In this document: one piece after another, positions 1 to 5,893 of the stretch | How the letters are laid out: every line of letters begins with the position of its first letter | How positions within the stretch are numbered: the first letter of the stretch is position 1 | Assembly: GCF_947072475.1 (NCBI RefSeq) | Contig: NZ_CAMTIA010000005.1 | Location: 52,846-116,845 of the forward strand | Length of the DNA stretch: 64,000 bases | Origin: an uncultured Deefgea sp. | GTDB taxonomy: Bacteria > Pseudomonadota > Gammaproteobacteria > Burkholderiales > Chitinibacteraceae | Direction: 5' to 3' | Translations under genes and position numbers: made by a program | Notes under the pieces: generated by a model | What the model was told of the DNA's origin: nothing | The model's input: the letters and a program-made list of their open reading frames with translations, nothing else | The model's database searches: none

Positions 1-349
1 AGGTGGCATCGCGGCAAGTGCCCGCCTCAACCATCATTTGCCCGCGTTGTGATAAGCCAGCGGCCGTTTTGCGTGGGCGAGGTTTGTTAGGCTGTGCGGC
101 AATCGCGACAAAACTACCAACGCCCACTTGGCGATGCAGATAGCCTTCGGCTTCTAATTGCGAAAAAGCCAGCTCAACCGTGCTGCGTGAAATCGCCAAA
201 TCTGCCGCCAACACTCGGCTGGCCGGTAGCTTACTCCCCAATGGCAAATGCCCCGCTAAAATCGCTTTGCGTAAAGTTCGCGATAATTGCGCATACAGTG
301 CTAAATCAGGCTGCGACTCGGCAGCAAATAAAGTGGGCAATGCGGACAT
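1..349 (-). CDS. GntR/MocR-type transcriptional regulator, N-terminal part (runs off window)
   Basis: The gene reads leftward from an ATG at 349-347 and stays open to base 1, so only about 116 N-terminal residues are visible. They form a winged helix-turn-helix of the GntR class: an amphipathic helix, then KLPASRVLAADLAISRSTVE around residues 41-60, then LEAEGYLHRQVGVGSFVA. This spacing is typical of MocR/PdxR regulators, which carry a C-terminal aminotransferase-like domain that would lie outside the window. It is divergent from the membrane protein/rhodanese/PaiB-like genes. PaiB-like proteins belong to the flavin/B6-oxidase fold class, so control of that group is possible but inferred. Repeats in the shared promoter region may be its operator. 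The GntR call is firm; the MocR subclass is likely. Confidence 0.75.
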   Translation of the reverse strand, partial: MSALPTLFAAESQPDLALYAQLSRTLRKAILAGHLPLGSKLPASRVLAADLAISRSTVELAFSQLEAEGYLHRQVGVGSFVAIAAQPNKPRPRKTAAGLSQRGQMMVEAGTCRDAT

Positions 350-392
350 TGGTCTGGCCTAGTTGTAGAAATTGGTCTGTAGAAAAAGACCA
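348..392. promoter_or_regulatory. Direct and inverted repeats at the start of the GntR-type gene (candidate operator)
   Basis: The 9-mer ATTGGTCTG occurs at 348-356 and again at 371-379. The second copy forms an inverted repeat with AGACCA at 387-392 (TGGTCT-N8-AGACCA). A further TTTGGTCA lies at 423-430. MocR-family regulators commonly bind paired direct repeats near their own promoter, so autoregulation and control of the divergent genes is a reasonable inference. The first copy overlaps the start codon. Confidence 0.4.
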
Positions 393-526
393 TTATGCCG
401 TTATAGTCAATTTCTTGGGTAGTTTGGTCAGCAGCAGTGTAGATTTCTTGACTTGAATCTGAATTTTGGCAGCTTTGATCGCAGCGCTAGTTGGTGCTTG
501 CGAGTGATTTTATTAAAGGAATCAGC

Positions 527-940
527 ATGCGGGATGTTTTATTGTTGGTGCATTTTTTGGGTTTGGTGCTTGGGGTTGGCTCTGGCTTTGCGTTGTTTTT
601 TATCGGCTATTTGGCGCAGCGTTGGCCAGCAGAGGCGCGGCGCGAGACGATGTTGCGCTTGTTTGCGCTGCGCTATGCCTCGTATGTTGGTTTATTGCTG
701 TTAGTGCTTTCGGGCGGCGCTTTATTGCGACCTTACACCGCACATTTAGCGCAGATGCCATGGTTGTGGTTTAAAGCGATTGCGGTGACGGTGATTGTGA
801 TTTGCGCCGTGCTCGGTATTTGGCGGATGCGGCAAGTGCCGCAGCAACCGGCGGCGTTATTGCGCTTGCCGATACTGGGCAAAGTGAGTTTGGCCGCCAG
901 TGTGTTGGCGATTTTGGCTGCGGTGATGGCGTTTTCTTAA
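527..940 (+). CDS. Small integral membrane protein, unknown function
   Basis: This 137-residue protein is almost entirely hydrophobic. Four membrane helices can be seen at roughly residues 3-25, 45-65, 78-100 and 113-135, with a short Arg-rich loop (RWPAEARRE) between the first two. The ATG at 527 is chosen over upstream starts because AAAGGA lies 7-12 bases before it. It is the first gene of a plus-strand group with the rhodanese and PaiB-like genes, 53 bp before the former. It resembles small four-helix proteins of the DUF2269/CopD-like type, but I cannot assign a family or function. Confidence 0.6.
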   Translation: MRDVLLLVHFLGLVLGVGSGFALFFIGYLAQRWPAEARRETMLRLFALRYASYVGLLLLVLSGGALLRPYTAHLAQMPWLWFKAIAVTVIVICAVLGIWRMRQVPQQPAALLRLPILGKVSLAASVLAILAAVMAFS

Positions 941-993
941 GGGCTGCGGTTTGCTGAGTGATTGAGTCGTAAACGATCAACGGGGAGAAAAAA

Positions 994-1431
994 ATGAGTG
1001 CAGTGTTAGCCAGTGGTTTAGCAACGGCGAGTGAGTCGGCGCAGTTTTTTGCCGCGCAATTGCAGTTTCGTACTGATGCTGCGGATTTGGCGGCGGATTT
1101 AATCGCGGCAGAAGCGCGGATTGTGGTGATTGATACGCGCTCCACGGCGGCTTATCAGGCGGGGCATATTCCCGGCGCTTTGAGTGTGCCCCATCGCACG
1201 ATGACTGCAGAATCGACCGCCAACTGGGATCGTCAGCAGGTGTATGTGTGTTATTGCGACGGGATAGGTTGCAATGGCTCGACATGGGGGGCGTATAAAT
1301 TGGCCAAGCTGGGGTTTCAGGTCAAGGAGCTCATCGGCGGTTTGCGTTATTGGCAGCAAGATGGTTATGCCGTGGCGACAGGTGATGCTGTCGGGGTATT
1401 GATAGCTAACACAATTGATTGCGAGTGTTGA
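994..1431 (+). CDS. Rhodanese-like domain protein
   Basis: This is a single rhodanese domain of 145 residues. The pattern IVVIDTRSTAAYQAGHIPGA around residues 43-62 is the conserved DxR...Y..GHIPGA element. The active-site loop follows VYVCYCDG, with candidate catalytic Cys in the CYCDGIGC segment, and then GST. The loop is longer than the classic CRxGxR and contains two further Cys. It ends with GFQVKELIGGLRYWQQDGY, the normal rhodanese C-terminus. Such proteins carry persulfide sulfur, but the acceptor cannot be told from sequence. The stop codon ends one base before the ATG of the PaiB-like gene, so the two are probably translated from one mRNA. Confidence 0.85.
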   Translation: MSAVLASGLATASESAQFFAAQLQFRTDAADLAADLIAAEARIVVIDTRSTAAYQAGHIPGALSVPHRTMTAESTANWDRQQVYVCYCDGIGCNGSTWGAYKLAKLGFQVKELIGGLRYWQQDGYAVATGDAVGVLIANTIDCEC

Positions 1432-1432
1432 T

Positions 1433-2026
1433 ATGTATACCCCACCACATTTTGCAGTAACAGATCGCGCGCGGTTATTGCATTTAATTGCAGCGCATCC
1501 GCTGGCGAGCTTGGTGCAATCGACCAAGGACGGCTTGAGCGCCAATGTGATTCCGCTGTATTGGGTCGATGATGGCTCCGAATTGGGCGTATTGCGTGGC
1601 CATGTGGCGCGAAAAAATCCGCTATGGCAAGAGACCGATTCGGCCATTTTGGCGTTGTTTCAAGCGGGGGACGGCTATGTGTCGCCGTCATTTTATCCAA
1701 GCAAAGCCAGTGATCCACGCGTGGTGCCAACGTGGAATTACGCGCTGGTGCAGATTAAAGGCACTTTACGCGCGATGGACGATGCGGCTGAAGTTCGCGC
1801 CATTGTGTCGCAGATGACGGCGCAGCATGAAGCGGGGCGCGATCGGCCTTGGCATATCGACGAAGCCCCGGCTGACTTTATCCAAAAAATGTTGGCGGCG
1901 ATTGTGGGCATCGAAATCAAAATTGAACAAATTAGCGGTAAATTTAAGCTCAGCCAAAATCAAAGCGCAGAAAATCAAGCCGGGATTGCCGCGCAATTGG
2001 CGGCACCTTGGGCCGTGGCTCGCTGA
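1433..2026 (+). CDS. PaiB-like FMN-binding protein (putative negative transcriptional regulator)
   Basis: The 197-residue protein matches the PaiB/FMN_bind_2 family along its length: MYTPPHF at the start, HVARKNPLWQ near residue 63, YVSPSFYPSK near 87 and VPTWNYALVQIKG near 102. The family has a split-barrel flavin-binding fold; Bacillus PaiB was described as a repressor, but most members have no known target. The ATG at 1433 is preferred to a TTG at 1415 because it begins at the conserved MYxPxxF motif and follows the rhodanese stop by one base. The last 20 residues are Gln/Ala-rich and not conserved. Confidence 0.85.
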   Translation: MYTPPHFAVTDRARLLHLIAAHPLASLVQSTKDGLSANVIPLYWVDDGSELGVLRGHVARKNPLWQETDSAILALFQAGDGYVSPSFYPSKASDPRVVPTWNYALVQIKGTLRAMDDAAEVRAIVSQMTAQHEAGRDRPWHIDEAPADFIQKMLAAIVGIEIKIEQISGKFKLSQNQSAENQAGIAAQLAAPWAVAR

Positions 2027-2030
2027 CGTT

Positions 2031-2174
2031 GGCTCTCCACGCGGGATCGATTTTCGCTGCGACTCCGTGTTGTAGCAAGCTCACATAGAATGACTATGCA
2101 TCGCTTACTACGCCTTGATTCGCCGCGAAAAGCACGTAAGCAGCGGCGGAAAACCAAACATCAACAGACCCTAG
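2031..2174. repeat. Intergenic repeat-like block; its end is repeated at 57473-57494
   Basis: The gap between the PaiB-like and GNAT genes is unusually structured. It includes the palindrome CATAG-N5-CTATG near 2086-2100, and its last 32 bases (2143-2174) recur beside purK at 57473 onward with only a few mismatches. The shared core is AAAACCAAACATCA followed by CAGACCCTA. No credible gene is seen in it. Its last bases run into the TAGGAG ribosome site of the GNAT gene. I take it as a dispersed intergenic repeat, but only two partial copies are in view. Confidence 0.45.
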
Positions 2175-2183
2175 GAGTCATCG

Positions 2184-2906
2184 ATGCCAATCAATGAATT
2201 TAATCAGCCGGTGGGTGACATCGTTGCCAATTGGCAGGGCGCGCCTTTTCCGCCGTGGCGGGTGTTGCAAGGTTGGGGTTGCCGCGTTGAGCCACTTGAC
2301 GCGGCGCAACATGCCGCCAGTTTATGGCAGGCATTTAGCGCTGATAGTGGCGCATTATGGACGTATTTTAGTGCCGGGCCGTATGCCGATTTGGCGGCGT
2401 TTCAGCATGAATTAAGCCAGCGTGCACAGCAGTCAGACCCGCAGTATTACGCGATTGTTGATGCGCAATCGGGCGCGGCCTTGGGTTTGGCGGCGTATTT
2501 GCGGATTGCGCCAGCCGCAGGCTCGATTGAAGTCGGCTGGCTGCATTTTTCACCAGCGTTACAAGGCACACGTTTGGCCACTGCGGCGATGGCGCTATTG
2601 ATGCAAAACGCTTTTGCTCTGGGCTATCGGCGCTATGAATGGAAGTGCAATGCGCTCAATGCGCCATCACGGCGAGCCGCGCAGCGTTTAGGCTTTAGCT
2701 TTGAAGGGGTTTTTCGGCAAGCCACCGTGAATAAAGGCCGCAATCGAGATACGGCGTGGTTTTCAGTGATCGACGCCGAATGGCCGGCTTTATCGGCGGT
2801 GTTCACGGCTTGGTTAAATGACGACAATTTTGCAGCCAATGGCCAGCAAAAACAGTCTTTATCCACGCTGACTTTGCCCTTCGTTGCTCAGCGAGATCCG
2901 GGCTGA
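2184..2906 (+). CDS. GNAT family N-acetyltransferase (RimJ/RimL type)
   Basis: This 240-residue enzyme has the RimJ/RimL-like GNAT layout: GCRVEPLDAAQHAASLW at the start, AIVDAQSGAALGLAAYLRI for strands 2-4, and an acetyl-CoA loop at QGTRLATAAMALLM. That loop is somewhat diverged from the canonical Q/RxxGxG/A. It is followed by YEWKCNALNAPSRRAAQRLGF and FEGVFRQATVNKGRNRDTAWFS, typical of amine or protein N-terminal acetylation. The substrate cannot be predicted. The start has a good TAGGAG site 7 bases upstream, contributed by the end of the adjacent repeat block. A terminator follows. Confidence 0.85.
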   Translation: MPINEFNQPVGDIVANWQGAPFPPWRVLQGWGCRVEPLDAAQHAASLWQAFSADSGALWTYFSAGPYADLAAFQHELSQRAQQSDPQYYAIVDAQSGAALGLAAYLRIAPAAGSIEVGWLHFSPALQGTRLATAAMALLMQNAFALGYRRYEWKCNALNAPSRRAAQRLGFSFEGVFRQATVNKGRNRDTAWFSVIDAEWPALSAVFTAWLNDDNFAANGQQKQSLSTLTLPFVAQRDPG

Positions 2907-2970
2907 TTGTTGTTTGTCTTGAAGACCTTTGCCGGGGAATAGATCAGCTTGGGTTTGTTCCGTCATGCAT

Positions 2971-3004
2971 AAAAAATCCCGCCAAGATCGGCGGGATGAT
3001 TTTG
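2971..3004 (+). terminator. Intrinsic terminator between the GNAT gene and uppP
   Basis: ATCCCGCC (2976-2983) pairs with GGCGGGAT (2990-2997) around a six-base loop and is followed by GATTTT. A run of six A precedes the hairpin, so it can also stop leftward transcription leaving uppP. Confidence 0.7.
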
Positions 3005-3069
3005 AAATCTATCTAGGGTATTGCGTTACAGATCAATATTTATATTGCCTGTAAATCAATACCTATCCA

Positions 3070-3894
3070 TTAAGCCGTCCAGTTCACCAAGCCAAAATAC
3101 CACGTGCCCAGTACGACTAAGCCAAAGGCGATGCGATACCAGGCGAAGATGATAAAGGTATGCGTAGAGATGAATTTGATTAAGGCGCGAATCGCGATAA
3201 AGGCGAAGACAAAGGACGCCAAAAAGCCCACGGCAAACACACCAAAGTCGTCCATGCTCAGCGCGTTGCGGTGTTTGAGCAGGCTATAAATCGACGCCGC
3301 ACCGAGCGTAGGTATCCCCAAAAAGAACGAGAATTCAGTCGCCGCTTTGCGCGATAGGCCTAAAAACATGCCGCCAATAATCGTTGCGCCCGAACGGCTG
3401 GTGCCGGGAATCAAGGCCAAGCATTGGCAAAGACCGACTTTGATGGCGTCTTTGAGGCTGATGTCGTCCACCGTGGCAACGCTGATGTTATGTTGGCGTT
3501 TTTCGGCCCATAAAATAATCAAACCGCCAATGATAAACATGCTGGCAACGGGAATCGGTTGAAATAAATAGGCTTTAATCGTTTTGCTAAATAACAAACC
3601 CAAGATGGCGGCAGGAATAAAGGCAATGATGACGCCTAAGAATAAATTACGCTCATTGCCCGGGCGCTGAATGCCCGATAGCGTGGTGCAGAGTTTGGCG
3701 CGGTATTCCCATATGACGGCCATCATCGCGCCAAGTTGGATGAAGATGCCATAAACGTCGCGTTTTTCTTTGCTCAAAAAATTGAGCATATCGCCAGTTA
3801 AAATCAAATGACCGGTCGATGAGATTGGGAGGAATTCGGTAATCCCTTCAACCAAACCCATAATGAGGGAATGAAATAATAAAATCGGATCCAT
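3070..3894 (-). CDS. uppP: Undecaprenyl-diphosphatase
   Basis: This is a 274-residue polytopic membrane enzyme that dephosphorylates undecaprenyl pyrophosphate, recycling the lipid carrier used for peptidoglycan and O-antigen. Both family signatures are present: EGITEFLPISSTGHLIL near residues 16-32, with the catalytic Glu pair region, and PGTSRSGATIIGG near 165-177, with the catalytic Ser/Arg. Length and hydrophobic pattern fit UppP (BacA). It stands alone on the minus strand. The product serves the same pathway as the mra/mur genes further along. Confidence 0.95.
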   Translation of the reverse strand: MDPILLFHSLIMGLVEGITEFLPISSTGHLILTGDMLNFLSKEKRDVYGIFIQLGAMMAVIWEYRAKLCTTLSGIQRPGNERNLFLGVIIAFIPAAILGLLFSKTIKAYLFQPIPVASMFIIGGLIILWAEKRQHNISVATVDDISLKDAIKVGLCQCLALIPGTSRSGATIIGGMFLGLSRKAATEFSFFLGIPTLGAASIYSLLKHRNALSMDDFGVFAVGFLASFVFAFIAIRALIKFISTHTFIIFAWYRIAFGLVVLGTWYFGLVNWTA

Positions 3895-4091
3895 GCTGGC
3901 TGGCGCTCGGTGGGTTGATAGATGGGGTGGGATTATAAGCGGCTGCGGGGTGGATATTGTGATTTTCTGGTAAAAATATCGCAGCCAGCGTTTTTTGTTC
4001 GCTTTGATTGTGCTGGGTGATTTGGGCGGACTGCCGGTTTTAACTGGGCGAAGCGGACTTGAGATTTGCGGCTAAAGGTTTCAATAGTCTT

Positions 4092-4100
4092 TGTTAATAT
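4092..4100 (+). promoter_or_regulatory. Extended -10 promoter of the candidate sRNA
   Basis: TGTTAATAT at 4092-4100 matches an extended -10 element (TGn plus TAATAT). The -35 region is weak, as is usual with extended -10 promoters. Transcription would begin about 4106-4108, exactly at the base of the first predicted hairpin of the sRNA. Confidence 0.5.
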
Positions 4101-4106
4101 TTACAC

Positions 4107-4223
4107 CAGACTTGTGAAAGTCTGCCTTCGCCCCCAGTTTTGATGGGGAGTGTGCAATGTGTAAATGCATTTTGTTCACCTCCTCCCTGATTTTACCGGG
4201 CACCTTGGGTGCCCGTTTTTTTT
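4107..4223 (+). ncRNA. Candidate small regulatory RNA with C/U-rich anti-Shine-Dalgarno segment
   Basis: This stretch of about 117 bases reads as a complete sRNA. It has a 5' hairpin CAGACTT-GTGA-AAGTCTG (4107-4124) and a second stem CCCCA/TGGGG (4132-4148). An apparently unpaired CACCTCCTCCC follows at 4177-4187, complementary to ribosome-binding sites. It ends in a strong terminator (CGGGCACC/GGTGCCCG, then eight T). An extended -10 element sits at the right distance upstream. Neighbouring genes point away or lie far off, so it is not a leader. The layout recalls Hfq-dependent trans-acting sRNAs with anti-SD loops, such as the neisserial sibling sRNAs; homology to those is not shown. Expression is inferred. 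Confidence 0.6.
4197..4223 (+). terminator. Intrinsic terminator of the candidate sRNA
   Basis: CGGGCACC at 4197-4204 pairs with GGTGCCCG at 4208-4215, leaving a three-base loop, followed by T8 (4216-4223). The U-tail is of the kind Hfq binds. No protein gene lies upstream on this strand to account for it. Confidence 0.85.
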
Positions 4224-4434
4224 GCCTGATCGATCACCATTCAGGACATCATCCGGTACGGCAGAAAACGGCGGTAGACACGCATTTCGTTTGACTTAGC
4301 TCAGCGAAGCTGGAGGCGATCAAATCGCCGTTCTTTCCTCTTTTCTTTGGTGACACAAAAAAAAGGGTCGCGCTCGCGTACTGCGGCTGTAAATGGATGT
4401 TGCCGCAGACACTTAAAAATCAGACCCGCAGATG

Positions 4435-4872
4435 TTAGCGGCGATGATGTTTGAGCAGGCTCGCCAGTGCGGCTTTGAGTGCGGGATCATCGACTTTTTG
4501 ACTGAGCTCATCAATCGCTGTTTGCGCTGCCTCAGGTATTTGTAAGTTCTTGGTTTGAATCGGGTTTCCATGTTGTAATGCAACTTGCACCTTGGGCTTA
4601 ATTGCGGTAGCGTGCCAACCGGCCATCTCGAGTGCGCGCAAAATATCCGGCGCAGCTTGCCGTAGCCGAGTTCCGGCGGCGCTAAAGGGTACGGCAATCA
4701 TCAGCTCAGTGCCCGCCCAAGCCACGCCTTGGCAAACATTGGCCACCTCCGGCGGCAGCGCGCCGCGAACAATGTCCAAAATTTGATTGAGTGTATCGAC
4801 CTGTTGCACCAAGCGTTTGAGTTGAAAATCACGATGGAGCAAGCGGTCAAATGAGGGGTTTTTATGATACAT
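4435..4872 (-). CDS. dciA: DciA/DUF721 family protein (replicative helicase loader)
   Basis: This 145-residue protein matches the DUF721/DciA family, the ancestral loader of the replicative helicase DnaB in bacteria lacking DnaC/DnaI. The N-terminus (HRDFQLKRLVQQVDTLNQI) and the domain ending in LRQAAPDILRAL show the family pattern of a KH-like fold. The C-terminal half (residues 85-145) is basic and low in conservation, as is usual. The ATG at 4872 is preferred to a GTG at 4881. Position beside an M23 peptidase and secA is conserved in Neisseriales, which supports the call. It is divergent from the M23 gene with only 14 bp between starts. Confidence 0.75.
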   Translation of the reverse strand: MYHKNPSFDRLLHRDFQLKRLVQQVDTLNQILDIVRGALPPEVANVCQGVAWAGTELMIAVPFSAAGTRLRQAAPDILRALEMAGWHATAIKPKVQVALQHGNPIQTKNLQIPEAAQTAIDELSQKVDDPALKAALASLLKHHRR

Positions 4873-4886
4873 AAGCAGCACATCGT

Positions 4887-5765
4887 ATGAATATCATTGT
4901 GGTTTCCAGTCGTCTTGATAAAGCGATTTCACTGGGGCAGCGAGAGCTGTTGGCTCTAGGTTTAATTTTAACGCTATTAGTCGGTGCTGCGGCATTTGGT
5001 TTAGGCATGCTGTTTGCGCCTAATCGCGTCGAGCCCTTATTGCGCTTAATGCCGGGCCAGCACGCTAGGCAGGGTGAAATCGACGCTTTGGCGGTGCAAG
5101 TGGGTGAGTTACAAGCCAAGTTAACGCGTTTGGATGGTTTGGCGGCGCGAGTGGGAGACAAAACCGGTATTGATGTGCAACCGTTTTTAAGTCGCAATGC
5201 TGTGCCGCAAGGCGGCTTGGCCGCGCGCGGCCCATCGTTTTCTGTGCCGGGTTTGGCGCAAGTTTTAGAACAAACTGCGGGCAAAATGTCGGCGCTGATT
5301 GATCAGCTGACTTTGGCTGAGGCGGTGTTGTTAACGCCAAATTCAGCGCACTTACCCCGGCATTCCCCGATGCTGGCGCCACCGCAATCATCGAGCTTTG
5401 GTTGGCGAGTGGATCCATTTAATGGCTCGCAAGTGTTTCATGAAGGGGTGGATTTTCAGGGTGAAACCGGCTCGTCAGTGAGTGCCGCCGCGACAGGCAA
5501 GGTGGTGTATGCGGCTTACCACCCTCAGTATGGTAATATGGTCGAGCTCGATCATGGCAATGACTTAACCAGTCGTTACGCGCATGGCAGTCGCTTGATG
5601 GTGAAGGCTGGGGATACGGTAAAGGTGGGCGAGCCAGTGATTTTATTGGGTAGCACGGGTCGATCAACAGGGCCACATTTGCATTTTGAAATCCGCTATC
5701 GTGGCGTTGCACAAAATCCGCTGCGTTTTATCGACCCTAAGTCATCTGCATTGGCGCAAAAATAA
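4887..5765 (+). CDS. M23 (LytM) family metallopeptidase, membrane anchored
   Basis: This is a 292-residue envelope peptidase. An N-terminal cytoplasmic stretch precedes a membrane helix at about residues 20-42, then a coiled segment (EIDALAVQVGELQAKLTRLDGL). The LytM domain spans about 165-285. The zinc ligands are present: HxxxD at H185/D189 (HEGVDF) and HLH at 264-266 (GPHLHFEIRYRG), so it is probably an active endopeptidase cutting peptidoglycan cross-links. A degenerate regulator of amidases is excluded by the intact ligands. The gene lies between dciA and secA. It has no strong ribosome site; its promoter must overlap the dciA start. Confidence 0.9.
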   Translation: MNIIVVSSRLDKAISLGQRELLALGLILTLLVGAAAFGLGMLFAPNRVEPLLRLMPGQHARQGEIDALAVQVGELQAKLTRLDGLAARVGDKTGIDVQPFLSRNAVPQGGLAARGPSFSVPGLAQVLEQTAGKMSALIDQLTLAEAVLLTPNSAHLPRHSPMLAPPQSSSFGWRVDPFNGSQVFHEGVDFQGETGSSVSAAATGKVVYAAYHPQYGNMVELDHGNDLTSRYAHGSRLMVKAGDTVKVGEPVILLGSTGRSTGPHLHFEIRYRGVAQNPLRFIDPKSSALAQK

Positions 5766-5893
5766 GGCCAGACATCAAAGTCTAGCTTGAAATTTTGTAA
5801 GCCTGCAACCATATAGCCCTAATAGCTGGATAAAACGCCGATGTATTTATTTATAACTAAAGTCTGCAAAAGACCAAACGCTGGTAGCACAAG

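Larger units (their letters stand above)
3895..4434. other. Intergenic region between uppP and dciA
   Basis: No protein gene is supported in these 540 bases. The first 200 bases are G-rich leader sequence of uppP. A compact sRNA-like unit occupies about 4107-4223 and is listed separately. The remaining 200 bases (4224-4434) contain a short stem, GGCGATCAAATCGCC near 4313-4327, and no other structure I can name. Confidence 0.5.

Noticed and set aside
1975..2157. A minus-strand 60-codon frame between the PaiB-like and GNAT genes
   Set aside because: It coincides with the repeat block, has no ribosome site and encodes an Arg/Ser-rich sequence typical of an unintended frame.
4159..4290. A short open frame starting ATGTGTAAATGC inside the sRNA-like region
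   Set aside because: It would read through the terminator stem, has no ribosome site and encodes a low-complexity product. The RNA-structure explanation is stronger.
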